From contig NC_068938.1 of the NCBI RefSeq assembly GCF_016801865.2, positions 69,591,025-69,655,024 of the forward strand: a stretch of DNA of 64,000 bases. The letters run 5' to 3'. The DNA is from Culex pipiens pallens. Its lineage: Eukaryota > Arthropoda > Insecta > Diptera > Culicidae. The notes under the pieces were generated by a model. That model worked only from the letters and a program-made list of their open reading frames with translations. It was not told the DNA's origin and searched no databases. The translations under genes were made by a program, and so were the position numbers. Below are positions 44,520 to 57,345 of the stretch, one piece after another; position 1 is the first letter of the stretch; every line of letters starts with the position of its first letter.

Positions 44520-45060
44520 ACAGTAGGTTTTGGAGCACCTAAAAGCTTGAAATTTGGAAATCGATGCACTATTTTTTTAAATCTGTGTCTGTTCTATCCG
44601 AAACCAATCAAAAATATCCAAATATTGTGCAGTAAGAAGGCTAAAATAGCTGTCCCAATTCGCCCCATGTGTCCCGTTTCGGCCCAGATGTCGGTAGAGC
44701 ATTTCACAACCCAACACATTTTTCAAGCTCTACACAAAAAAAAATAATGGAACATTTTTCTCATGAGAGGAGGGGGGAGAATCTGGAATTTTCCAAAAAA
44801 AAGCTACGTTGATTTTCATAATTTTATTTTTCACTAAATTTGAGTTCAATAGGGGGATGGCGTCGCTATTTTTAGACCACGTTTTCCACTTTTGCTCATC
44901 GAAACCGACTACTTTATCGACTTAATTTTGCTGGGCGAGATAGGACGCCGTCTATTTTTAGACGATGACTCAGCACTTTTCCACTTTTGCACCTCAAAAA
45001 ACCAGGTGGCAGCACGATGTAACGCCACGTCCCTATGCGCTCAGTTCTCTAATAATTGGC
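44520..45060. repeat. Degenerate interspersed repeat shared with 2313-2725
   Basis: 44560-44695 is in the same orientation and 44845-45035 in the opposite orientation relative to the copy near the window start. A 113-codon frame (44406-44747) falls in it and has no recognisable product. Confidence 0.6.
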
Positions 45061-45339
45061 ACTTGGCTTCATCTTTTCTTGCATTAATTACTTTGGTATG
45101 ATTTCAGTTGTCTATGTTATTAAGAAATTGTGAAATGCGTATCATATTTCAGTTTTTAAAATAATTGAATGTATGATGAAATTTAATTTAAATGTTTTTC
45201 ATGTATTTCATACATATCAAAAATAATGTTTCAGCGAATACAAAAAAAAACATAATAACAGGAATCAACAACACTATAATATGATATTCAGCCAAACTTA
45301 AATTTTAAGTGAACTATTAAAATCTTAAAAATTTAACAA

Positions 45340-46450
45340 TTTTTCGCTTCATTTTCTCATGCGCAAAAACAGTTTCCTCCCCAATTTATCCAATCCCGTC
45401 GGCATTTTCCGTTTCAAACAGCAACGCCACCAAATCCACCAACTGGAACGAATGCGCTGCGATGCGATTTTTTTCTTACTTCTTTCAAACACAAGACGGA
45501 GCATGTCGGATAGAGCCCGTCGTCCTCGTCTTAGTCTTCGCCCGTCAACGCCACTCGGCTGCTGAGCAGCGAATCGAATCTCTCTCGCAATGCCAACTCG
45601 GCAGAACGTCGGAACTAGTAGGGAAAATTCGCTACTGCGCACAATCTCAACAGAACCCTCTCGCGAGTTTCCCCTTCGTGACTTTTTTGGAAAGGAAAAA
45701 CCTGTAGCAGGACTTTTTGGACTCTCCTAGAGAAATTTGCACAAATACAGTGAGACTTTTTGAGAGAAAATTATGTTTTAGTGAGATTTTGCGTGTTCGA
45801 TTAGGGCGCACACTCACAACGCACAAATCCTTGCAGACTTTGGCAAAGTGTTGGTGTACGACACTCTCCCAACGTCCCTCAATCGGTGTATGTACTTGAG
45901 TATGTGTGGAAAAAGGGGATTTTCGCCAGCAGGGTATTTGTGGAACGCGAATATTTTCACTCCATTCTGCATTACACGCTTCATTCCTCTGCACACAAAA
46001 GCCGGCGTTACTGTAGCCACACACCTTGCTTGCTTGCTTGCCAGCTTGGTGATAGTGTACAAGTCCTGATCTAAAAGGCTGCTGGTTGACTGGTTCAAGT
46101 CCTGCCATCGACGCCGCCGCTGCGACGCAGCACACAAAATGTCGTGTGCAAAACGGCACCAAGTGGGGGGAAGGTGGGAAGGTGGAAAATCGAAGCGACG
46201 ACGCAAGGTGGAATATTTTCGGAGGGTGGAGGGAGTGGGTGGAAAATGGCGGAAAAGGTGAAAATTAAACTTCGCTCTCGGTGAAGGATGGCACGATGAT
46301 GGGGAGGGCTGGTGGAACAGGACGAACCTTCGCTGATTGAATGTGGGCCCGCGCGTACACGTCCGTCGCCGGTTTTGCCTCCGCCAGGATTCTCCGGTGT
46401 GACCTTCCGCGTAGTGTTGAGTGCACAGCAATAAAATCTATTTAAAACAT
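45340..46450. other. GC-rich unassigned block; candidate host exon/promoter
   Basis: Long minus-strand frames (171 codons at 45647-46162; 205 at 45814-46431) overlap in different frames and are rich in R, S, P and H, so they look like stop-poor DNA rather than proteins. CTCTCTCGC and CTCTCGCGAG words and two GTGAGA phrases (45751, 45781) recall promoter-proximal DNA. No repeat similarity elsewhere in the window. Confidence 0.3.
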
Positions 46451-46747
46451 TAGATTAACATTTTCTCCTTCATATCGAATATTGAGTTGCAAATATTTTT
46501 CAAAGTTTTTTTCATTATCAATCAACCGTATGGGTGTATTATGCATATTCCAAAAAAAAAGATTCATTGAAGGGTTAAAATTGTGGCTTGCAATTTATGT
46601 TGATTTTTTTGCCACCCCTCGACCTCGCCCACAGTCAAGGGACAAAAACTGTTCTGAATTTTTGTATCGGCCTCGCATCTGGTCGAGATCGAAGGTCAAA
46701 ATTTGATACAAAAAGTATCTTAAAAGCTTTACACATTATTGCAGTTG

Positions 46748-47546
46748 TGCTACTGTAGAACAAATTCAAAATATCAATAAATTCATGAAAATATTTTTTT
46801 CCCTATTGTGTAACCGCCTTTTTCGATCTGTTATCATTAAATCCAAAATTTGTGGAAAGATTAAAATAGCTCCTCAACAAAATATTTTTCGCGGAAAACA
46901 AAAAATTATAGAATAAAATTAGCATTTGCCTGCATTTACTTTTTTGCAATGTTATGAAAATACGCACTTTGCTATAGTGACGAAACGCCTTTTATTTTAT
47001 CAACTGTGACTTTCAACTTTTCAACACTTGTGGTGAAAACTAAAACTTTTTAACACTGTTTTGGTTTATGAGTTGACCGTAAAAATGAAACTTTTGCGAA
47101 ATCCTTTCAATAAGAATATTTCTTTTTGCAATTTCGCGGTGAAATTGTCAACTTTTCCTGTCTTCCTAGAGAAGCGAAACGGCCTACTTTTCCCTTCCAA
47201 ATAAAACAGAATGAAAATAAATAGTTCTCAATACCAGTGCTGAAAAATAGAACTTTTCTGCTCTGAATGGGTGCTGAAAAGTTGAACTTTTCATCACATG
47301 TATCGAAAAACTACTGTAGAACAAATTCAAAATATCAATAAATTCATGAAATTTTTTTCCTATGGAGTAACAACCTTTTTCGATCTGTTATCACAAAATC
47401 CAAAATTTGTGGAAAGATTAAAATAGCCCCTCAAAAAAATATTTTTTGGGGAAATTTGAAAGTGATGAAAACAAAAATTTATAAAATAAAATTTGTATTT
47501 GCCTGCAATAACTTTTTTGCAATGTTATGAAAATAAGTACTTTGCT
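46748..47546 (+). repeat. Direct duplication (two ~230-bp copies)
   Basis: CTACTGTAGAACAAATTCAA starts at about 46750 and again at 47313; similarity runs to GTTATGAAAATA...CTTTGCTAT in both (46975 and 47548). The second copy is cut by the MITE beginning at 47549. Confidence 0.85.
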
Positions 47547-47548
47547 AT

Positions 47549-48300
47549 GAGCAATTCTCTGAGATTTCGGTCATTCGATTTTTTCTGTATTTTTTAATCC
47601 GGCTGAAACTTTTTTGGTGCCTTCGGTATGCCCAAAGAAGCCATTTTGCATCATTAGTTTGTCCATATAATTTTCCATACAAATTTGGCAGCTGTCCATA
47701 CAAAAATGATGTATGAAAATTCAAAAATCTGTATCTTTTGAAGGAATTTATTGATCGATTTGGTGTCTTGGGCAAAGTTGTAGGTATGAATATTGACTAC
47801 ACAGACAAAAAATGATACACGGTCAAAAATTTATGGTGATTTTTAATTTCACTTTTTGTCGCCAAAACATGATTTGCAAAAAACACTATTTTTAATTTTT
47901 TTTTATATTTTTTATATATTTTAGAGGACATAAAATGCCAACTTTTCAGAAATTTCAGGATGGGCAAAACATCTTTGACCAAGTTATAAATTTTCGAATC
48001 AATACATTTTTTTTCAAAAAATCGAAATATTGGTCGCAAAAATTTTTCAATTTCATTTTTCGATGTAAAATTGAATTTGCAATCAAAAAGCACTTTATTG
48101 AAATTTTGGTAAAGTCATTTTTATGTAACTTTTTTTCAAAATAGTCGCAGTTATTGATTTTTTAAAAATAGTGCCCATGTTTGCCCACTTTTGAAAAAAT
48201 ATTTTTGAAAAGCTGAGAAGATTCCCTACATTTTGCTTTTCGGACTTTTAAGATACGACCCTTAGTTGCTGAGATATTGCCATGCAAAGGTTTAAAAACA
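47549..48300 (-). mobile_element. GAGCAATTCTCT MITE, reverse partial copy
   Basis: The right end of the family (GAGCAATTCTCTGAGATTTC) at 47549 abuts target CTTTGCTAT; the interior matches 22964-23749 in reverse down to GAGATATTGCCATGCAAAGG, where it stops without the left TIR. Confidence 0.75.
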
Positions 48301-48494
48301 AGAAAATAGATATTTTCTAAGTCTCACCTAAACAATCCACAATTTTCTAATGTCGATATCTTAGCAACTAATGGTCCGATTCACAATGTTAAAATATGAA
48401 ACATTCGTGAAATTTTCCGATCTTTTCAAAAAAAATATTTTCAAAAATTTGAAATCACGACAAACATATCAAAAGGGCGTAATATTAAATGTTT

Positions 48495-49090
48495 GGTCTT
48501 TGCAAAACTTGATTTTTTCAACATTCGTCGTCAGTAAACCTCGTTGGATAAATGTATGACTCGTGCTGAAAAATCGTCTTTTTGCAACTTGTTGCATAAA
48601 CTACTAATTTTCATTGAAAAGATCAAAAAAATCGCAAAGGATTATTGTTAACTATTGAAAATCGGACCAATAGATTCTGATATCTATCCTTTTCTGTTAT
48701 GAAATTAGGAAAATATATATTTGTAAACTTTTTCAAATGTAAAGCTTGATTTTAACATTTTGAATAATTTTGAAAATTTTGCAAAAAATAAATTCTTTAA
48801 CATTGAAAACCGGAACAAGATATTCCGAATTATAATCAATTGAAAATTTCAGGCTAATATTAGGCGATGCTTCTAAAAATTCATTTTCATCGATTCGATT
48901 TTTTTGTGAGTGTAAATTTTCGAGTTCTTTTCGCACACCCAATAGTAGTTTATGCAACAAGTTTTTCAGCACGAGTCGTACATTTATCCTACGAGGTTCA
49001 CCGAGTTGGATAAATACGAAGAGTGCTGAAAAAATCAAGTTTTGCAACGAGTTCCATACAACATTTTTTGCAATTCCAAAAAAACACACA
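48495..49090. repeat. Inverted pair of TTGCAAAACTTGATTTTTTC family
   Basis: 48495-48605 (plus) and 48950-49090 (minus) are ~115-140 bp arms facing each other across ~345 bp; each matches 39735-39925. Confidence 0.7.
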
Positions 49091-49335
49091 CTGAGTGAAA
49101 TTTATGTCAAATTTTCATGTATTTTGTCAATAAATCGTTTAAATCAAAAAAATGTTGAAAAGTGTTACTTTTCGAAACAAGTGCTCAAAAGTTCAACTTT
49201 TCAGCACCCATTTGAGTGCTGAAAAGTAGAACTTTTCAGCATTTATTTTGAAAAGTGTTGCTATTCGATTCTGTTATTTTTGGTACAGAAAAGTAGGCTA
49301 TTTCGTCGTTTAAGAATGACAGGAAAAGTAAATAG

Positions 49336-52300
49336 TTTCAAGACGGAATTGCAAAAAAAAATCTTTAAAGAACTAAAAATAAATTTCTGGATCTAGGAAC
49401 ACTTTGGGATTTTCGATCTCGAAAATGACAAGAATTCACGTGGGACAACTATGCACCTGCAGGTGCTGGTCTACTTTGATCTAGTGAAAATGCAAATCAA
49501 TGCTAGAGGTTATGATGGTTCTTGAGACCTATTGCAAACTTGTTAGAGCTTTGCTTAGATTTTTTAAAGTTTTTGTTATAACAAGGAAGCTTGAATGTTA
49601 TTTAAAAAAGAGTAATTTTAGCTTTAAATTCAATTCGAATAAAAATCCAATTTAACTTTTAAACTTTGGTCAAAACTTCTTTAAAAGACTTCGGTTGGAA
49701 AACAGTTGAAAGTAAAACCATACAAATTCATGTTGGTTTTTTGTAACAAATAACCATTTCAACATTTTTTACATGGTAATATTATTGCCACCCAACGGAT
49801 GCTGTCACATCATCGCCGCCACGAATCCCATCCCCACAGCGGCGTGGGTGGTTGGCGTTGATGATTGAATGGAGACGGCAGGTGAGTGATTGGAAATGTC
49901 ACGTCGGAAAATTGTGATTTTTTGTGGAGCACCAGCAAAATCGGTAGAGGAGGAGAGTGAAGTGGGAGGTAAAATGGCACATGACCTGGTGAGTCCAAGG
50001 TGTTTATGAACTTGATGGACTTGGCAGATGAACGAATTTCAGAAACAAGGACAGCAATTTCGTAACACGTGAATGGCATGTGAAATTTTGGGCGGTTGAA
50101 AGTGACGTGATGTTATTGGAGTGAAAATTGTGCGATATTTTGCATGTAACTTTGGAGAGTGGATCGACCTACATTCTGAAATAAACATAATCTGAAATCT
50201 GTCTCATTTGATCAGAATTCATCAAAATGCTTAAAATAGAGTATCATGTTGTTTAAATCGCTGATGAGAAATCGTCCAGCTGGCTTTCAGCCCACTCAAA
50301 AATACCCGCACAACACCCGGAACCCTCCCAGGAACTGTCAGCAATCCCGGCCACAATTATTTCAAGATTGCATGACAAACCGAATCCGCACCGCTTACAC
50401 AGGCAATAATTTTGAACCGCTTTTTTATGTACATTACTCGTGTAAAAAAAAGCAAAGACATGATTTCCCTGCTTGCCCAGGACTGCTGGCGTTCTGTGTC
50501 TCCCTCATCAAATCATTAATAACCGTTCACGAGTGGGCCATTTGATGCGGTCCTCCAGGAGAAATCCTCCTCGATGTGGAACTTCCGCAGGCCACAACAT
50601 CGTGTACAGCACACCCCTCTAGGAGAGTTGTTGCGAATGTTGGGTGGTTTGTTTGGCGTGAACAGTAAAAACTATAGTAGTTAAAACATAATTTTCATGC
50701 ACATTGTTATTTTTATTTGACGTGCAATTTAATTGTTTTTCAAAATTGAAAAGAAAACATTGTTTGACAAATATTTTTAATAGTGCCAAAGAAAATGAGG
50801 AAACCTCTCAACTGCAGTTTTTCCTGTGTACAATGTTTCTATCTCGTAAATATAAATGATATGCCCCTCGAATTCGGAGTAAAAAATGATTTTCCAATGC
50901 CGAAGTAGAGAGCTAGGAAAAACACGCCTGGCCTCATTGAAAAATATAAAAGTGACATTGCACAAATTTTTTTGTAACTTGTAGTTTCTTTTGGAGATGG
51001 TGATCCTTTTCATAGATGTTATTTACATTATAAAAATAAAAAAATCCATGTCTAAGAACTGTTCACTCTGTTGTTTTCTGTTATGCAATACAATTACTTC
51101 GCTAAATTCTGGTATGAACAAAAAATAACAGAATGTTACTTAATTATTCGAAAATAATGTTTATTATCTATTTAAAAAAAACGTATAAAAATAAGCTCCC
51201 CATAAGTATGTTCGAATTGTTGTTTCTAACTTAATTTTTGAATGTTGGTAAAAATATAAGAAAATTAAAATTACTAAAACCGGGTACAGTGTACCCTCAC
51301 CCCTCAACTCTAGTCCAAGCCCCCTTGAGGGCCTAATCAGAATCCAGAAAGAAAGCCAAAAATCAAGTGAAACCCTGGGTGCAGAATAGTGGTTCGCAAA
51401 GCGGCCTCAATTTTGAACTGTCAAAGTGGAACCAATTTACTGTTCGCAAAATGATACCATGAAGTGGGAAGTATTGTAATCGATCTATAATTTATTTTGA
51501 TTTTATAATTAATTTATATTTGAGATATTCAAAGTCAACAAATCTTAAGAAGAGGGTTGAAATCAAGATTGGCATATTTCGTCGCTAACATTTCAATAAT
51601 AATTTTAAAATATTAGCGACGAATTTTCAAAAATTATGAATGGCACCTGCCAAATAATATTGAATAATCTTACTCCGATATTATCACTGCGCATTATAGA
51701 TACATAATCTCGGAACTTTCATTCGGTTTCTCTTCTGATTCACAAAATTTCACCCACTTCTGACGCAATTTTCGTCGCGTGGAAAACAAAAAAGATCTCT
51801 CGTGGCCGCCCATCGTTTATTCTACGAACAAAAAAGCGCGAAGCACTTAATGTTTCAGCAAAAACCCAAAAGATCCAAAATGTTTCAAAACAAGTCATTT
51901 CAGCAGCAAACAATATGTCACGCTTGAGCTTGAACATAGCTTTCTACTTTGTTTATGTTTACAGCTGTGGTGCAGTTGTAGTAGTGATTAGCAGTAGGGA
52001 GCATTCGAAAATTACGTTACGCATTCTGTCTTTTCAGCACCCAGGTGAAACCCTGTGCAGCGTGGCATAGTTTTAATGATTTTTTATTACGCAAATATTT
52101 TAGAGCAAGCGCCCCTCCCTTTCCCCTAACCCTACCTCACCGCATCGCACCGCACCCGTTTGTAGTTTAGTTGGAACGATTTGGTTAAGGGTGTCCCCTA
52201 CGGGGGTTTTTTTTTTCAACTCAGTACCGCGATGTGCGTGTGTGTGATTATGTGCATGTGCCTCGATGACTAGGCCGTAACTATGATTGAGCGTAACGAT

Positions 52301-53104
52301 GATTAAGCAGAGGAAACCGTGCAGCTGCAGAATATTTTGTCACGTGATGGTAATTTTCGGAGCCGTTTTTTATCCCGGTCCCGGCGATAATCAATTATGG
52401 ATGCTGTGTGTGTGCTCTTCCAGATTTCACTAATGAATCTACCGGAATTGATTGCATCACACACAGTGTGTGGCGTCGGGTAATCAAAATTAGATCACGA
52501 GGGTCATTGGCACTGGGGTTGTTCAACGGCAGCTTTATTTAAACTTTGTTCAAGTCCTTGACACATATTATATTATGAAAAAAAATCCTGATAGTATATT
52601 GGTAATTTCAATATTATCCTGAAAGTCAATTCATTCAGGTTAATTTATTTTCATTGCAAAAATAACTGGAGCAGTTCTGAAAAATGTTATTTTTTTTAAG
52701 TCAATAATCAAATTGGTTAAAGTTTGTCACAATAGTTTTTTTTTAATTTTTTGTGATAAAAAGTTTATTAGGAGCGAGTCCACGAACAGGGCAAATCCTT
52801 TTGTTAAGGACGTCGTTTGGACCTCAACAAATTACCTGGCATTTTCAGGGGTTGTTTGAACATATGTAACTAGCATCTGGACTCAATATGAGCACTCTAG
52901 CTCAATGGGATGTGAGATAATCGGGACACAATGTTTAAATGTCCAAAATCCTTAAAGATCTTAACTAAGGCAAATTTGAACTAAATTTTAATTTTCAAAT
53001 TTTTTCAAAAATTTTTTTTTGAAAAATTTATGATTTTAACCATTTTTGATTAGTTTTTCGAATTTTTTTATCCCAAAAACTCGATCGTGTGTTTTTGAAA
53101 GTAT
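49336..53104. other. No gene or element recognised
   Basis: Patches at 49800-50640 and 52000-52550 are GC-richer with no repeats. The remainder is AT-rich. Open frames are under 100 codons. A short inverted phrase TTTCGTCGCTAACATT/AATATTAGCGACGAA lies at 51578-51616. Confidence 0.4.
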
Positions 53105-53440
53105 TTTTTTTCGGAAAGTTCAGCTAATTTTGCATAGGAATCACCTCTTGGACGCCATCAAATCGGCCGTCTAATTTGACACAAAAGTCCCTTTGACACC
53201 AAATTTCTATCTCTTCACGGTTGCGAGCTACAAATCACTGAACAACGTGTCTTAGTAAAAAACCAGAAAAATGAAAGGGGTCGTACCGCCCCACCGATAC
53301 GAAATATCGAAAAATGGACCTCGGATCCGTGATCAGGAATCAAAATAACCCCTTAGAGCAAAGTTTTACGCAAATCGAAGAGGGGTCGGGCAACTGCTGT
53401 GTGAGTTGGAGGAGAATGACCCCTATGACAAACTAGCACT
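53105..53440 (+). repeat. Solo right arm of GGAGAATTACCC family
   Basis: Matches the right arm of 54695-57345 (GGGGTCGTACCGCC, CGCAAATCGAAGAGGGGTCG, GAGTTGGAGGAGAATGACCC) with no opposing arm nearby. Confidence 0.7.
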
Positions 53441-54694
53441 TTTTCGCGTTTTTTTTTCATTTTAGTTAAAAATAATTGTTGTATTAAAGATTATTCAATT
53501 GCATGATAAATTAAATTGACACGTTCAGTTGGTCGATTTCGAAATAATTCGTGCTGTGTATCTCCACTACGCTCAAGTTCTGCCAAAAAGTTGACCAAAG
53601 TTTTGCCTCTCCTCACTCCAATCTCCAACCAGTGACTGACTGACTCGTGCTGTGGCTCGATTTTTCCCATTTAATCCACCATTATTGAAATTCAGCAATC
53701 TTTCATCGCATCTCACAAGTTGTGACATCGCCGCGCTACTGTTCTTGATAGCATTCACCGGAGGGAGTCCTAACCAGCACCGGGAGCAGCATAGAAAACA
53801 CCACCCAATAGGAGCAACAACAACAACCCTGCCTGGACATGCCGCGCGTTATGAAATATGTCAGAAATCTCTCCGTCCCGTCCTTCCCCTCCACGTGGTC
53901 GCCACCACGTCATTCCTGCGAAGGATTCCTCCGGTCCTTTCTGCAGCTCTGTGGGTAGGACAACAACGCTCCAAGACCCTCGTCTCACTTCTAGTTTGAT
54001 TAGTTTTCTCCGGGCCGTGACATTCTTCAAGTTTTTTTTCTTCTCTTCTTCTTGTTCTGTATTTCTAGTTTGCTCTATGGCGAATCTGCGCGTAAATACG
54101 AAATCCTGCGGTGAGACAGAGTGGCGGATGAAACATAGCTTCTGCGAGAAGAAGCTTCAAAAATGGTTCAAAATCTAAACCAACCCTAACCAAACTCCTG
54201 CCCCAGCGATCAACCACTTTGAAAAGTGATTCCATCTATCAAACCAGCAGCGTTGAAGACGACGCGAGGTATAAACTGCAGAAGCTGATCTCCCGCTGGG
54301 TTTCAGATCAAAAACATCATCTAGAACGGTTTTTTCAGAGCAGCGGTTTTTTTTTTCGCCATAAGCCGGTATACAAGTTGAGTACGCAGCTAGACAACTA
54401 GAAGGTATCCCGCTAGCAGCGAGTGCAACTGAACCGGGGTACTTTCGATAAGTTGTAGAGGAAAGGGTGACCCTCACCTCGGGTGTGGTGCCCGCGAGCA
54501 CTGTCTTTGGTGTTGAGCTAGAAAAGTCGTGCAGGAAGCCTGGTGTTACGGGATTGTTCTGTTTGAGGATTTGTGTGGATTTTGACGAACAAATTTATTT
54601 CACTTAAAAGTTTTATTTCACATTTCGTATGTAGGTAGATAATTCGAAATGATTTGCATGTAAATACACAGAACAAAAAAGTGTTATGTTCATA
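53441..54694. other. GC-richer unassigned block
   Basis: 53550-54560 has open frames on both strands up to 115 codons (53652-53999) with no recognised product and no repeats. May be host non-coding DNA. Confidence 0.35.
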
Positions 54695-55713
54695 AAATAT
54701 GGGTAATTCACTACCAACTCACACGAAATCGGGAAAAGTTGCCCCGACCCCTCTTCGATTTGCGTGAAACTTTGTCCTAAGGGGTAACTTTTGTCCCTGA
54801 TCACGAATCCGAGGTCCGTTTTTTGATATCTCGTGACGGAGGGGCGGTACGACCCCTTATATTTTTGAACATGCGAAAAAAGAGGTGTTTTTCTATAATT
54901 TGCAGCCTGAAACAGTGATGAGATAGAAATTTGTTGTCAAAGGGACTTTTATGTAAAATCAGAAGCCCGATTTGATGGCATACTCAGAATTCCGAAAAAA
55001 ACGTATTTTTCATCGAGAAAAACACTAAAAAGGTTTTAAAAACTCTGCCATTTTCCGTTACTCGACTGTAAATTTTTATGGAACATGTCATTTTAAGGGA
55101 AATTTAATGTTCTTTTTCGAATCTACATTGACCCAGAAGGGTCATTTTTGTGTTTAGAACAAAAATTTTCATTTTAAAATTTCGTGTTTTTTCTATCTTT
55201 GCAGTGTTATTTTTGAGAGTGTAATAATGTTCTACAAAATTCTAGAGCAGACAATAACAAAAAATTTAATATATAAACATAAGGGGTTGCTTGTAAACAT
55301 CACGAGTTATCGTGATATTACGAAAAAAAAGTTTTGAAAAAGTTGGTCGTCGTCGATCATGGCCGTTCATCGTCACCCGCGACAGACACGGACGACAAAA
55401 CAAAGAGAAACGCAAAAAGTAACTTTTTCAAAACTTTTTTTCCGTAAAATCGCGATAACTCGTGATATTTATAAGCAAGCCCCTTATGTATATAAATCAA
55501 AATTTTTGTAATTGTCTGTTCTAGAACTTTGTTGAACATTATTACACTCTAAAAAATAACCATGCAAAGTTAGAAAAAACACGAAATTTTAAAATGAAAA
55601 ATTTTGTTCTAAATGAAAAAATGACCCTGCCGGGTCAATGTACACCCAAAGTTTAAGAACGAGGGGATAGTCCTCACGAAAAGAAACGTGAGGAAAGTGC
55701 TATTTTGCGAGAG

Positions 55714-56620
55714 TAGGGGAAAGTGGGGCAAGTGTAACAAGCTAAGGAAATACTCGTTATAACCCATTAAAAACGTTAAGAAATATGTCGGGTTTTTTAT
55801 ATAGTCATCTTATTCCAGATCTTGACTGAGACTTGGATAGAACAAGTTTTTAAAAAATCCTGTTTTTCAATTAAAAAATTTGAATTTAAAATTTTTAATT
55901 TTCCGTACGTTCTACTCAACTAGTGGGGCAAGACGAACAACCCGTTGGGGCAAGAGGAACAATGCATGAAACAACATGTTAATTTGCTAACAATTGAACT
56001 GTTATCACTTAGATACATCTGATTAGAATGTATTTGAAACGTTACTTTCATTATTAGATTAAAAAAATAATGTTTTACTTAAAATTTGATCGTTTTTACG
56101 AAAAAAAATATGACTTGGATGATAAATAGTAAATTTTCATGAAATCGCTATGTTTATGTATTTATTTCACAATAAAATATGTTGTTGCAGCAATTCGTAT
56201 TTTTTCCATACTAAAAATCCATATGGTACACTTGCCCCAACTGGACAAGATTTTTAAAAAGCTGTCAACATAAATAACCAAAAGTTAAATCATACTTTAT
56301 AATAGCTGCAAGTCATTGGTAGGAACACTACTAATTTAGGAAAAATAGCATTTTGATAAAATGAGCCTTAAAACGAACCCTAAACCTTATTTTGTACTTT
56401 CCAAATATTAAAAGAAAACAAAGGTTTTGAAAAAAACTTCATTCAATCTTATGCCCAGTGGCGTTTACGTCGTTTTGGCGGTTATGTGGTAGTAGAATCA
56501 GCTAATTGCTTTGCTAGCAACAATTCCTCATACTAAAAATAATCAAAATTGTAAAAATTACTGCCGTACGAGCGATTGTTCCTCTTGCCCCATATGGTCG
56601 TCTTGCCCCACCTTCCCCTA
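55714..56620. mobile_element. TA-MITE with GGGGAAGGTGGGGCAAG ends
   Basis: Left TAGGGGAAAGTGGGGCAAG and, inverted, CTTGCCCCACCTTCCCCTA form an 18-19 bp TIR with one mismatch; TA may be the target duplication. The terminal phrase recurs inside (GTGGGGCAAGACGAAC near 55923, CTTGCCCCAACTGG near 56230, CTTGCCCCATATGG near 56584). Confidence 0.85.
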
Positions 56621-56689
56621 TAGTCCTCTCGCGTGTTCATTCGTTCATTGGAACAGTTCATCCTATTGAGTGGCTTGTATGGACAAATG

Positions 56690-56785
56690 ACCGCACCTTA
56701 GTCACCGAACCATGGTGGCCCATACGGCAAAGGCACGGTTCAATATGCCGAAAGTCTTGGGTTCGAGTCTCGGTACCGGTACTTT
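56690..56785 (+). repeat. tRNA-like segment
   Basis: Box A-like CATGGTGGCCCATACGG and box B-like GGGTTCGAGTCTCGG about 45 bp apart. No full cloverleaf; located inside the CACCCARA element, which may have captured a SINE. Confidence 0.5.
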
Positions 56786-57345
56786 TTTATGATAGATGAA
56801 CTTTTTTTGAAGATGAACCCATGAGTAAAGTACTCTCGGTAGTTTCGGGATGTATCCTCTCAGTCCGCACACAGTACCATTTTACTACCGAATCGTGCTC
56901 TTTATCCTCTCGTATGCCGATGTCCAGTTCTGGGTGAAGATTCGAAAAGTACATTAAATTTCCCTCAAAATAACATGTTGCAACAATTTTTACAGTCGAG
57001 TAACGGAAAATGGCAGAGTTTATAAAAAAAAATAGTGTCTTTTTCGATGAAAAATACGTTTTTTCGGAATTCAGAGTACGCCATCAAATCGGGCGTCTAA
57101 TTTTACATAAAAGTCCCTTTGACACCAAATTTCTATCTCATCTGCAAATTATTGAAAAACACCAATTTTTTCGCATGCTAAAAAATGAAAGGGGTCGTAC
57201 CGCCCCTACGTCACAAGATATCCAAAAAATGGACCTCAGATTCGTGATCAGGGACAAAAGTTACCCCTTAGGACAAAGTTTCACGCAAATCGAAGGGGGG
57301 TTGGGGCAACTGCTGTGTGAGTTGGCGGAGAATTACCCATATGTT

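Larger units (their letters stand above)
47145..49335. repeat. Inverted arms with GTGCTGAAAAGTTGAAC motifs around other repeats
   Basis: 47155-47300 and 49145-49330 are loosely reverse complementary (GGGTGCTGAAAAGTTGAACT versus AGTTCAACTTTTCAGCACCC; ACGGCCTACTTTTCC versus GAAAAGTAGGCTATTTCG). They may be the ends of one larger foldback element now holding the MITE copy and the 48495-49090 inverted pair. Confidence 0.5.
55643..56936. mobile_element. Element with CACCCARA ends nested in the foldback
   Basis: CACCCAAAGTTTAAGAACGA at the left and, inverted, GTTCTGGGTG at the right; TA precedes at 55641-55642 while AA follows, probably a mutated TA. The uninterrupted family copy at 20966 shows the exact empty site. 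It carries a tRNA-like segment and a further MITE. Confidence 0.65.
54695..57345. mobile_element. Foldback-type element (GGAGAATTACCC ends), copy 2, with nested insertions
   Basis: The left arm 54695-55140 and right arm 56939-57345 are reverse complements, ending ATGGGTAATTC and GGAGAATTACCCAT. An internal inverted repeat is at 55305-55470. The family text GGGTCAATGTA / GATTCGAAAAGTAC, continuous at 20966-20995, is split here at 55642/56939 by the next element. Confidence 0.75.

Noticed and set aside
45647..46431. A 205-codon minus-strand protein gene
   Set aside because: Two long frames overlap in different phases, the composition is that of stop-poor GC-rich DNA, and no domain is recognisable.
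23515..47775. Shared peptide at 23515-23739 (+) and 47545-47775 (-)
   Set aside because: Both lie in copies of the GAGCAATTCTCT MITE; the identity is of DNA, not of a conserved protein.
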